A DNA stretch of 53,137 bases from Anaeromyces robustus. Lineage: Eukaryota > Neocallimastigomycota > Neocallimastigomycetes > Neocallimastigales > Neocallimastigaceae. The stretch covers positions 1 to 53,137 of the forward strand of contig MCFG01000433.1 of the NCBI GenBank assembly GCA_002104895.1, in the 5' to 3' direction. Positions 14,513 to 33,174 of this stretch are shown piece after piece. Below the pieces are notes generated by a model that saw only the letters and a list, made by a program, of their open reading frames with translations, was not told the origin of the DNA and made no database searches. Both the position numbers and the translations under genes were made by a program. How positions within the stretch are numbered: the first letter of the stretch is position 1; each line of letters begins with the position of its first letter.

Positions 14513-16584
14513 TAATAATAATAAATCTAATTAAGATGAGATGAAAAAGAATAAAAAATACAGGAAATGTAAGTGTAAACGTAAATAAAGTATTTAATGT
14601 ATTAATAAATAAAATTAAAAAAAAAATAAAGTTGTTTTTTTTTATATGTTTGATACAACAATGACATGAAATTAATAAATAATAATAATTAATCATAATA
14701 AATAATAATAAATAAAATAATATATATAAAATATTAATTATTATTTATCTAATCATTTATTTATTTATATTAATATTATTTATTAATTATTTTAGTATAT
14801 TAAATAAGATTTATAAATTGAAAAACAACAAAAAACAGGAAAAAAAATTTTTTTTTTTAAGATATATTAAATTATTATTAATATTATAATTATTAAATTT
14901 GATAATCAATAATTTAAATATTAGAAATAAAATATTTTTTTTTTTTTTTACCTTTTTTATATAATATTTTTATAGGACTCCAAAATTCTTTTTAATTCTT
15001 TGTTTTAATTTAATATAATAATTAATAAAAAATAAGTTGAAAACCATTAGAATAGTTGCGACTATAAATAAATTAATATTGAAATATTTTGATTGTAAAA
15101 CAAATTATAAGAGGTAATTATTAACTATTTATAATAATAAAATTCAATAATTTAAAATTATATATAGGTAAAACAAATACAGAAATAAAATTCTTCCTTA
15201 TCTTTTTTTTTTTTTTTTTTATTTTTCTTTCTATAAATATGATTTTGCATTTAATTCATTAAATATATAAATTCTAAAAAGCAATAGAAAATAATGTCAA
15301 TATACTATAATAATAGTAATAATTAGAATGATATAAACTAAATTCATGTGATATTAAATATTAATGAATAAATAAAATGAAATGTTCGAAAAAACAAGCT
15401 CCATTATTTTATTTTAAAAAGATATTAGATTTTAAAATAAATATGAAATAGTTATATATTTATATAATAATATCTAAAAAGAAAAAAATAAAATAAAGTT
15501 ATATTAATAAATAATAAAAGGCAATTAAAAAACAAACAAATAAAAAATTAGCATTAATAAAGAAATAGTAATAATATTTAATAAATAATATATAATTTTA
15601 AGATTGTTTTTAGCTAAGTAAAGTAAAATAATATATATTAATTAGCATACACAAAATTTATTTCTTATAAATTAATAATTAAATTATTATTTTTTTATTA
15701 TTTATTATTTTTTTATCTTCTTTATTATTAGGAAATATATATAGATATCAAAAGAATATATTGTTCAATATTACAATATATAATACTCAATTTATCTATT
15801 ATAACACATATAGGAGAAAAAGCAACAACAACTTCAAATGTATATTTAAGAATATATATAAATGAGCTTATAATATTTTATTATAAAAATCTTTTAATAT
15901 ATTCTAAATTCTAAAAAAAAGCAGAAACAAATACTGAGTAAAGAAATATTGAGTAAAGAAATTATATATAATATAAAACCATTATTGAATTATATTTTTA
16001 TAAAGCTTATATATGTTGCATATTTCACCTTAAAAGTATATTTAATATAAAAATAATTGTAGTGATTATCCAACTAAAAAAAAATATTAAAAAAAAAGAT
16101 AATAATAATATATATATATATTTCTAATATTATTGTATTTATATAATACAGGGAGAGTCAATTTTTAAAATTTTCAGAAAACAAAAAAGAAAAAACAAAA
16201 ACAAAGGAAGTGTATTATATATATCAAATAATAATAATAATAAAAAACAAAAAACAAAGAAAAAAAAAAAAAGATATCATATATTCATTATTTTCCATCA
16301 CAATTAAATTATTATATTAACTTCAAAAGATAAAAAAAAATATATATAATTCACAAATTATTGTAAATAATACAATAGCAGTAAAATTAATTAATTTATT
16401 AATTTATTTATTTATTTATTTATTTATTATAATATTAATAATCAAATATACTTTATAGAAAATATAAAAGTTATTTGTTGAATAAAATAAAATAAAGTAA
16501 AATAAAATAAAATAACACAACAAAACAAAACAAAGCAAAATAAAATAAAATAAACAAAATAAAATAATAATATTATTAAAAAAA
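13471..16584. other. AT-rich intergenic region upstream of the DENND6 gene
   Basis: Mostly A/T with AAT microsatellites (about 14400-14525) and T-runs. From about 16.15 kb the plus strand becomes A/C-rich and T-poor (AAAACAAAA, AAATAAAATA) up to the start codon, which suggests the 5' untranslated leader and promoter of the gene at 16585. No gene or RNA was recognised. Confidence 0.5.
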
Positions 16585-17531
16585 ATGGAAGTACCTAAAA
16601 CAGAAAAATCCAATAAAATTACATTAAAAGCTGAAAGCCTAAGAAATGATTATTTGAAAATGAAAATAGAAAAAAATTTTTCAACAGGAAATATTAATAA
16701 CATAGAAGATACTAATGAAAGTAGTATGGATAATGACAATGATTTTAGTTTCAATGATGATTTAAATTCTTTATCTAGTTATGAAGTTGACTTAAATTCT
16801 GATAACAATAACAATAACAATAATAATAATAATAGTGATAATAATCAACAATCGGATCATCCAGAAGTAATGTTTTCATTGGATGATTCAAGTACTTTAT
16901 TTTATGATAATCAACATAATAATGAAATAAATGATGTTTCAAATAAAAAAATGAATATAATAAGTAATGAAATTGAAGCTTTTAAGACAAAAAATACTGA
17001 CCAAAATAATAATAACAGTCGAAATAATAGTGATACTAATAATAAAAATGATAATAATATAGTTCATAATGATAAAGAAAATAAATATCCTAAAATAATA
17101 ACAAAAAATAGTGAGTTAATTCCAAAGGAATTAAAAGGAATAACTGGTTCTTATTCTTCACTTTTATATAATGAATTAACAAAATCTATACATTCACATC
17201 AAAATGAATCTACATCTTTGGGTAGTGTAGATTGTTTAGATAATTTATCTGGTTATGAATCTTCATCTTTTTCACCAATATCTGCTTCTAGTTTAGTTAA
17301 TTCACCTTTTGATTCAAAATCTCTTGAATCTTTAAATTCTTCTAAAATATCAATGAATCAAAATAATGAAAAAATATCTTCACCTTCAGTGATTATTACT
17401 ACTCCTCAATCAGAAAGTAATGATATAGAAAAAGAGGATAAAGATAAAAATACTAAAGGTAAGAAAAGAAAAAAATAAAAAATAAAAAATAAAAATAAAT
17501 ATTGAAACAAAATGATAAAGGAACAAATATA

Positions 17532-17565
<34 letters not shown>

Positions 17566-17593
17566 TTCATATTTTATATCAAAAGAATGGTTA

Positions 17594-17630
<37 letters not shown>

Positions 17631-20600
17631 TTGATATTTTAAATATTAATATATTTATATTTTTTATTAACCATTTTTAATTTAATTTAATTTATTTTTA
17701 TTTAATTTTTTTTATTATTTTATTATTTATATTATATTATATATCATAATATTATTTTATATATACAATTTTTTTTTATTTGTTTATAAATATTAAAAAA
17801 CAAAACAAAACGAAACAAAAATAAAACAAAAAACAAAAAAAAAATAATTTTTTATAGATGATATAAATAAAGAAGGAGATAAAGAAAAAATATCAAAAAA
17901 AGATAAACAAAAGAAATTGACATTGAAAAAAGATGTGTTAACAGATAAGGAATTAGATGACTTTCATCGTTGGGTATTATGCTTTTGTATAGTAAATTTT
18001 GATTTAGAAGTAGGACAAGCATTAGAATATGTTTATCCTCCAACAGATTTAACAGAAGAAGAAAAGAAAAATGTTAGTTTTTCAGCATTTCCAGATTCAA
18101 ATTCTTCTTCACATAAAGGAAATTCCATTTTTTGTTTTAGAATGAAATCTGGACCTAGTACTGAAAAACTTTATCATCATCAACATCATTTTTCACCTGT
18201 AGCTCTTATGAAAAAGGAAGATCAACGTTTTAATAAACAATTAAATAATCCAGAAAAATATCAAAAAGATTTAAAAATTGATATGGATGGTTATATATAT
18301 GGTTATGTTTTCTTTAGACAACAAAAAGACCCAACCAATAAAAGAGGTTATTTCCAGAAATCATTTGTTCTTTTATCGCCTCATCCTTTCAAAGGGTTAT
18401 TTATGAAAATTGTAGAAAAATTAGGTTTACTTTATTTTAGTTCATTAAAAATTGGTAAAACTACAGCTGATCAAATTTTAATTCAAAAACGTCAAAAAAT
18501 ATTTAAAATGGCTATCGCTTTTATCAATAAATGGCCTAATCCTCCAAGTATTTTAAATGATCGTTATTTCTTTATTCGTTCAAATTCAGTGAAACAAACT
18601 CCACCTAATATGGTACTTTCTTTCCCTTTCTTTAAAAGTATTTATCCTATCATATTTGCACCAGCTAATCATTATCCTCAATTTTTTAATACCAATACTA
18701 ATTCACAAAATATGAAGTAAATTTTTTTTTTTTCTTTTTTTTTCTTTTTATTTTATTTTCATTTTATTTTCATTTCATTTATATAATATATATTAATATA
18801 ATTATTTTTTTTTATATATAATATAAATAAATTTAAAACATATTTATATTTATTTAGTTCACAAGATAAAATATCAAAAACAATTATACATCAAGAAATA
18901 CCAGTATGTCCAGGTAGGATTTATGAAATATTTCGTCAATCTATAGAAGATGCTTGGCAAGTTTGGGAAATGATGATTTTAGGTGAACCAATTTTAGTAT
19001 TAGGTGATACCCCTAGAAGTTGTAGTGAAACTGTATATTCATTTATAGAATTAATTAAACCTGTACCGTATGGTGGTGATTTTCGTCCATATTTCACTAT
19101 ACAAGATTCTGATTTCAAAAATATTGTGAAAAAGGAATCTACATTACCGAATGTTATTGTAGGTACTACTAATCCTGTTTTCAGTAAGGCTCTTAATCAT
19201 TGGACAAATATTGTTTATGTTCAACGTAAACCTTGTAATAATTCAATGATTAATAATGATAAAACGGCTCAACAACCTGTAGGTGTTGGTAAACCTATAC
19301 AAAGAGAAAGTCAAAGCATTGTTTCTTCTCTTTGGACATCACTTTTGCCTTCAACTAAAAGTGATATGTCTACATCATCTTCACTTAAAAATATTGCTAG
19401 TCTTTTCCCAAATCTTGGATCTTCTTCAAGTTTAAATAATTTAGCTTCTACAGCTTCATCTTCATATTCTAATTTAGATGTTAATAATAATAATAATAAT
19501 AATAATAATTCATCTATTATACCATCCTCAATGAATAAGAAGGGTATAAATTCTCTATCGACAAAAGCTGCTCCTTCTTCTTCATCTTCAAATATTAATG
19601 TTAATGCTAATGCTAATACCTATACAAATAAATCTAATACCAGTAAAACCATTACTACTACAACTACTACTACTACTACTACTACTACTAATAATAATAA
19701 TAATAATAACAATAACAATAATACTGATACTAGTCTAAATGTAAATTCTACTACTAATAGCAGTAATAATAATAATTCTACATCGAATAGAGGTGGTAGT
19801 AATAGTGGATTTTCAGGATTTAATTGGTCATCATTATTAAATGGTTCTTCGTCAACTACATCATCTTCTACCTCTACTAATCATATTAAACATTCTAGTA
19901 GTCATGATATAACTTCTTTAATATCAGAAGAAAATAATAATAAGAATACTACTTCTTCAACTTCAAAATATACTTCCTTTTTTTCATCACTTACCCTTAA
20001 AAAGAGTAATGAAGCATTAACATCTTCATCTTCCTCTACTTCAACAGCCATTACTACTCATCAAAATCAAAGATTATCTAAAGAAGGTATAGTGATGAAT
20101 TCTACGACAGCAAATTCCTCCACTTCATCAATTCAAGAGGTCACTTCATTAACTCCAGCTGGATCTTCTAGTAATTTAGTCAATGATAATGATACAAAAC
20201 CAGCTATGCCATCATCTGTTCAACCAACACCTCCAGGCAAAACAAATATTGAATGTGTGGAAAAAATCACGACTAAACATAAATCTTATTTCCATAAGGA
20301 TAAATTAGTTATAAAGAAAATTACAGAAGCAGCATTAATGGGTTATTCTTTAGATATAATTAATAATATGTTTAGAAGACATTTTGTAGAATTATCAGAA
20401 AAATTTTTACAACCATTAGATTATTATTTTGATAAGGAAGTTATATATAACGTACGACTTATGAAATTTTCAGATTTACGTTTTTCACCTCAAATTGAAA
20501 ATTTTAATATTGAAACTTTTTTAAAAATTATAAATGAAACTGCTCCTATTTTCCCACTTAAATGTAAACGTACTCTTATAGAATTCTATCGTCTTTTTAT

Positions 20601-20777
20601 AAAATCACCTAATTTTTCTTTATGGTTCCTTCTACGAGTATGTAATGCTTTTCGTGAATGGCGTCGTCGTTATTTCTATGTTATGTGTGAAGGTGATCTT
20701 CGTTATTGGATAAAAACGGGTAGTACACGTTTTTATAATACGAATACTACCAATTCTAATTCTAATTCTAATAATTC

Positions 20778-20813
<36 letters not shown>

Positions 20814-20889
20814 CAATACTAATAGTACCAATAATACTAATAGTAATAATACCAATATAAATACCAATAACAATAATAATAATAATACC

Positions 20890-20923
<34 letters not shown>

Positions 20924-22227
20924 CAAATATTATCACGACTTCACTTTCATCAACAGGATCAACTAGTACAATAGCGTCATCTTCTACTACTAATACAAAA
21001 TTATCCTCAAAATCACAATCACAATCACAATCACAATTACAACAAAAACAATTAATTCAATCTCATTCTCAACCTCAATCAAAATCAAAATCACTACCAT
21101 CACAACAAATAAAATCTGGAAAATCCGAAGAATCTTTTTCTTCTTCTTCTTCCTTAAATGTTAATACAAGAAAACTTAATTCAATTAATAATCATGATAT
21201 TAAAGTAAAAAGTCCTGATATATTGAAAACAAGAGGATTTAATAATAGTAATACATTTGATACATCTTCTATGGATAGATCAAGAAATAAGGACGTTAAT
21301 GTAAAAACACCGAAATTATTAGAAATTATTGAATTACTTATGCGTTATCGTGATGAAATTTATCATTATGAAGGATTATTTGCTGAAAAAGATGTTGATT
21401 TAACTAGTTTTTCTATTCATAATTCTTCAAATAAATCAAATCATAATAGTAATAATAATAACGGTAATACTATTCATGATCAAGAACGACCAAATACTAA
21501 TACTAATAATAATCATGGTCATGATTTAAATCCAAATTCTTCCACTTCTTCAACAGGATTTTATCAAATGAGAAGAACTTTTTCAGGTTCTATGGAATCT
21601 ACCCCTAATACTTCAAAAACAAGTTTAAGTCAAGTTATAACCTCCGATGATGGATCTTCTATTTCTTCCAATCATGATACCCAAAATACCATCATTAATA
21701 ATAATAACATAGATAATAATAATAATATAGTCAATACTACTATTAATACTAATAATGTTAATACAACAACAACAACAACAACAACAACGACATCTAAGAC
21801 GACAACATCGATAACAAAACGTACTAAACCTATATCAATAAAAGGAAAAAATACATCAAAATCCAATAATAAAACATCTGGAACAGGATCATTAGCAGAA
21901 GAAGCGACTTTAAATGATTTAAATGATCATGAAATAGTAAAAACGTATGATAGAGAAGAATTAATACGACGTATATTTAAAAATCCTGAAATTGAAAAAT
22001 TTAAAAAAAGGAAAAGTCGTCATCGTCATATAGTATTACCTATTCCACTTTCTTGTCCTACACCAAAATCTACACGTTTTTATGAAAATTTAACTTCTAT
22101 GGATGATTTAATTTTACCTACAAAGGAACAATATCAAAAATTAAAAAAGCAATATCATCTTTTAATAAATACTTTTTCAGAAGATCTTCGTATGGCTATT
22201 GAAGAACAATTAAGAACTAAATCTTAA
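16585..22227 (+). CDS. DENND6: DENND6/FAM116-like DENN protein (Rab exchange factor)
   Basis: Exons 16585-17458, 17858-18716 and 18858-22227 join in frame through GT-AG introns to give about 1700 residues. DENND6 proteins activate Rab GTPases (Rab14 in animals) in endosomal recycling; the role here is inferred from family. Residues 1-~320 are Asn/Ser/Asp-rich and unconserved. The family pattern starts near 325: FHRWVLCFCIVNFDLEVGQA, then FPDSNS, IYGYVFFRQQKDPTNKRGYF and INKWPNPP. Exon 3 continues with WEMMILGEPILVLGDTP (~615), GGDFRPYFTIQDSDFK, and, after a ~330-residue Ser/Thr/Asn insert, RRHFVELSEKFLQPLDYYF and LFIKSPNFSLWF (~1040-1210). A second Asn/Ser/Gln-rich insert and a conserved-looking C-terminal part (LLEIIELLMRYRDEIYHYEG; SEDLRMAIEEQLRTKS) follow. 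Animal homologues are about 600 residues, so most of the extra length is low complexity. The start is the first in-frame ATG after the A/C-rich leader. Confidence 0.9.
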
Positions 22228-24802
<2,575 letters not shown>

Positions 24803-25850
24803 TTAATTACAGAGACCATAAGCTGGTTGACAACCTGTACCACAATGAGCATCAGATGTACCACAGTAATTATATTTACTACAACATTGTCCTTCACGAG
24901 CACAAGCACCATATTCTGGACCACATCTTGATGATACAGTAGATGTTGGAATCTTTTTACTTGTTGTAGAAGTTTTCTTAGTAGTAGTAGTCTTTTTAGT
25001 AGTAGTAGTAGTCTTTTTAGTGGTGGTAGTAGTCTTTTTAGTAGTAGTAGTAGTCTTTTTAGTGGTAGTAGTCTTTTTAGTAGTAGTAGTAGTCTTTTTA
25101 GTGGTGGTGGTAGTAGGTTTATTATTACAAATACCAAATTCACTTTGACAACCAGTACCACAATGAGCATCAGATGTACCACAGTAATTATATTTACTAC
25201 AACATTGTCCTTCAAGAGCACATGCACCATATTCTGGACCACATCTTGATGATACAGTAGAAGTTGGAATCTTCTTACTTGTTGTAGAAGTTTTCTTAGT
25301 AGTAGTAGTAGTAGTCTTTTTAGTAGTAGTAGTAGTAGTAGTCTTTTTAGTAGTGGTAGTAGTATTATTATTATTACAAATACCAAATTCACTTTGACAT
25401 CCAGTACCACAATGAGCATCAGATGTACCACAGTAATTATATTTACTACAACATTGTCCTTCACGAGCACAAGCACCATATTCTGGACCACATCTTGAAG
25501 ATACAGTAGAAGTTGGAATCTTTCTACTTGTTGTAGAAGTTTTCTTAGTAGTAGTAGTAGTTGTTGTCTTTTTGGTAGTAGTAGTAGTAGTAGTAGTCTT
25601 TTTAGTAGTAGTAGTAGTATTATTATTATTACAAATACCAAATTCACTTTGGCATCCAGCACCACAATGAGCATCAGATGTACCACAGTAATTATATTTA
25701 CTACAACATTGTCCTTCACGAGCACAAGCACCATATTCTGGACCACATCTTGAAGGTACAGTAGATGTTGGAATATACTTTTTAATAGTAGAAGTAGTAA
25801 TAGATGAAGTAGAAGTAGGAGTATCTGTATTAGTATTATTAGATTTAGAG

Positions 25851-25903
<53 letters not shown>

Positions 25904-28364
25904 TGTAGCAGTAGCAGCAGTAGTAGAAATAGAGGTAGTAGTGGTCTTATTATTATATTCACCATTTATAGCATTAACAGCATAAGTTTGACATTCTTCA
26001 CTTCTAGTTTTAATCCATTGTTTAAGACCAAAATCAGCTGAATTACGATTAACACTAGGATTATATTTAACTCTATCATAATTAATATTACCAATAAAAT
26101 CTTCATGGGTATAATGATTAACATATCCTGGAATTTCATTATCTAATTCATCAATTAAACCAAAGTTCCATACAACGTCAACTTCAATTAAATTTCTAAT
26201 ATTTTCAATAAGAGGTGAAATACTATCAACATTGAAAACTCTATCAATAGTATCTTTCATAATTACATTATATCTATTTCTAATAATATCATGATTTAAA
26301 AGAGCACCAACGAAATAATTATCTTCATTAACTCTTGCATGATCAGCCCAATTTATACAATTTTCTGGGTTTTCAAGATAATCTTTATCAAAACGTTTAG
26401 AACTTTTACTTCCATGGAAAGTACCATCAAAATCATATGGAATTATTTGATATTTACTTTGTTCAGGATTATAATAGAGAGCATAATTTCCACTATTAGC
26501 CCAAAAATCATCAAAAGCAAAAGTAAGTGATTCAATTACCATTTGTCTAAGAAGTGATTCAAGATTAAAGAAATTTTCTAAAGCATCTACTGCTGCTTGT
26601 GATTGATCATTTTGATATTGATCAATCCAATTAGCATAAGTTTTTGCAAAATGAGCAAGTCTATAATAATTATTTCCATTAGCTTCTGGATCATCTTCAT
26701 CTATTTCATCTAATTTATAAGAACCAATACTATAATCTTTTTGAGTTTCACCTAAATATTCAAGTGAAGCACCAGCATAAGTTTTATAACTTGTACCTGT
26801 ATGAGCTTTTTCATTACCATGAATGATAGAAGAAAGCCAATTTGTACCCAGAGTGTCTACTATGTTATATAAGCCATAAACATCATCATTAATAATAACT
26901 CTAGAATAAGCACTACTATAAGTTGGAACACCAACAGATTTATATAATTCTACAGATAATTTATCACGCATTAAAGTAGGTTCATTTGCACCAGCTCTAA
27001 ATTTAAGTGTTTTTCTACCAAAAATTTTTTTACTAAGTTTAAATTTCCAAGATAATTTTTTATATTTACGACTATCATAGCCAATTAATTCAAGTGTAGC
27101 ATTTCTTTGATAAGTTTCAGTTCTAGTAATAAAGTTAACAGTACAATTAGCAGTTTTTTCATTATTAACAAATGGTCCATATTTTAAATCATTATATTCA
27201 GATTCAATACAATCAGCATAAAGTGTATATATTTCACTATCATCATATTCTTGATATTTATTAGTACCACTTTTAAAAAGAGGATCATAAACTTTTGGAA
27301 GAGGAGGAATATCAACAACTTTGTTTTCTCTTTATTTATTCAAAAATAATTATTTTTTTAAAATTAGATATAATTATATAATTATATATTTTATTTTAAA
27401 ATAAATAATAATAATAAAAAATATAAAATATTAAATAAAATTTAAAACATCAAATAAAAAAAGAAAACCAAGAAACACATAAATAATAAAAAATAATGAA
27501 ACAAATAAACAAAAAAAAATAAAGAAAAGTAATTAAAAAAAAATAAAAAGATTATAGAAATAAAATTAATAAAAAAAAAAAAAAAAAGCAAAAGCAAAAG
27601 CAAAACAACAACAATAACTAAAAAAAAAAAATCATACAATATATATGTGAATATATATTAATTACCTATTATATACTTCATTAATTGATGAAGTTTCAGA
27701 AGTATAAGTTCTTTCATTTTCTTCTTCTTCAACAACATTACCATCCTTATCTAATAATACATATTTATAATTATTACTTGATCCAGATTCAATAGTAGTA
27801 GTAAATACTAAGCAAGACAATGATTAATTAATATAAATATTAATTTTTTTTTTTTTAAAAAAGATTATTAGTTATTATATTAGATATTATTATTATTTTT
27901 TCTAATAATAATAATAAAAGTAAAAGTATTATTAATAAGTTATATTTAATAATTACAAGGAAATTCGGATGGTTCCATTTTTAAAACTTCATTATTATAT
28001 TTTAAACCAATATCATAGGAAGGTCCTTTAATGGATACAACATTAAATTTCCAAGATTCAGCTAAATGAAATTTATATATTTTATATTATTTTAATTTAT
28101 TTTATTTTAAATGAATATTAATATTATTAATATTTGAGAAGATAACATAATATTATTTAATAATATATTATATATGAAACATATACATAATTTTATATTT
28201 TATAATCATAAAATCATAAATAAAAATAAAATAACAAATAAAAATAACAAATAAAATATTTATATTTATCTTTAAAATAAATAGAATATTAGAATATAAT
28301 AATATTAACCTTTAATAAAAGCTGTTAAACAAGAAAGTGCGAATGGTAATAATTCAAATTTCAT
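24803..28364 (-). CDS. Secreted CotH kinase-like protein with four CBM18 modules (copy A)
   Basis: Exons 28364-28310, 28061-27957, 27807-27666 and 27329-24803 join in frame to 942 residues. Exon 1 encodes a hydrophobic leader (MKFELLPFALSCLTAFIK) that reads as a signal peptide, with mature sequence starting near AESWKF. The CotH domain fills roughly residues 150-560; visible family motifs are LKFRAGANEPTLMRDKLS, GLYNIVDTLG, LLRQMVIESLTFAFDDFWAN and IIPYDFDGTFHG (396-407). CotH domains are atypical kinase folds first known from Bacillus spore coats and from Mucorales surface proteins; in gut fungi they often occur on secreted proteins. After a poly-Thr linker come four hevein-type CBM18 modules at about 628-668, 713-752, 796-835 and 902-942. 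Each has eight Cys (RCGPEYGACAREGQCCSKYN type), and they are separated by TTTTTKK linkers that are probably glycosylated. CBM18 binds chitin. The substrate of the kinase domain is unknown. First of four tandem paralogues. Confidence 0.93.
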
Positions 28365-31742
<3,378 letters not shown>

Positions 31743-31778
31743 AATTCAGTAATTTTTATAAATTTTGGTACTTTCATG

Positions 31779-32985
31779 TTTTTTTTTTTTTTTTTAGACT
31801 AGGATTAATCTTTATTTAAAATAATAATTTAAATTTTAACATACATATGTAATATATAATTAAAGTAAAGACTATATAATATATGAAATGTAAAATAAAT
31901 ACAGGTAATAAAAGATACAAGAAAATAATAAATTTTATTACAGATATTAATCAAATTAAAACTATTAAATAAATAAAAAGAAAAGAAGTTCAACTTTTAG
32001 CCTTTCTCATTCAACAAATGATGTGTCATTTGAATCCGTCTCGGAATAAATTCCATGCCTTATCTTTTTGGCGTCGATGCCCTTGAAGCCGCCCGGAGTG
32101 TTCTTATTATTATTATACTAATTGAGAAAAATCCTAAAGGATATATTTACAATTGGCAATAACAGTAAATACGACAGACCCACAATAGCCGAAACAGGAG
32201 ACTCTGATGAACTTTTGATAAGTTCATGCCACTGTCTCCATTCCACATCAATTTTTAATTTTTCAAATGCATAACACCCATCGAGGAAAGCGTTAAGCAT
32301 CATGTAATATATATTATCTTCATAATCTTCGTCCAAGTCCATATATATCTCCAGTGATTTATCTTCAATAGTTAAGTCAAACTTCAAGAAAAAGAGAGTA
32401 AACCAAAGTTCACAAGAAATGGACTAAAAAAAATTGAGTAAGTATATAGATTTTTCACTGATTTTATATATTCCGCTTTATTTCATAAAATTTATTTATC
32501 GCTGTATTTCTTAAAATGTAGTACTTCTGTAATTTACACATATAATAGATTAATTTGTAGAATAATTGAAATATTTATTACTTATATATAACTAAAAAAT
32601 TTTTTTTGATTTATTTGTCTGAAAGACAAAAGAAACTTATATAATACTGAGAATTCTCCCAAACATTACCCTTGCGCATAATGCTTAATTTTTCCAAACA
32701 TTATCACTGAGTATAATGTCTAACTAAAGGCTCAGTATGCAAGCCAATAATTGTACCATGTAAAAAAAGAATGATTTCCTTCGAGAAATCATTATAGGTT
32801 TTTTTTTTGAAGTAAACTGTACTAATAAATTAACCAAAGCATTATTATTACGCATAATGCCCAATTTGATATATTACACATATCAGAATTGTAATATCAT
32901 AGCATCCAAATTTGCAATGCTTATTACCCTCAGGAATTCGATGAATAAAACTCCATCCTAGGGGAATTTTAATATTAATTCTTTG
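31779..32985 (-). pseudogene. Decaying membrane-protein gene fragment in an insert, family not recognised
   Basis: This ~1.2-kb segment is richer in GC and far less repetitive than its surroundings and is missing from the paralogous spacer at about 41.48 kb. On the minus strand, 32387-32118 is open: DLTIEDKSLEIYMDLDEDYE, then LNAFLDGCYAFEKLKIDVEW, then a probable membrane helix VGLSYLLLLPIVNISF. A TAG interrupts the frame at about 32115, and the same frame then continues as TPGGFKGIDAKKIRHGIYSE before a TGA near 32015. Further upstream (about 32.86-32.97 kb) the same strand reads IPLGWSFIHRIPEGNKHC and CYDITILICVIYQIGHYA, with stops between the blocks. An AATAAA lies about 20 nt before an 18-nt poly(A) (T-run at 31779-31796), so a retrocopied mRNA end is possible, but an apparent splice acceptor near 32425 argues against it. 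A receptor-like protein is one guess only. Confidence 0.5.
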
Positions 32986-33174
32986 TTTTTTTTTTTTTTA
33001 ATTTTATGTTTTTGATTAAGAGGTATTTAAATGTATAAATGTTTTTTAAATATATTTTAATTTTTTTCGTTTTTATGGATTTATGAATTTTTTCATTAAC
33101 AGTTTAAAATTATTATTCTTAACATTATTTCCATGATTATAAATTAAGTTTTTGGGTATTTAAAGTTTTTTTTT

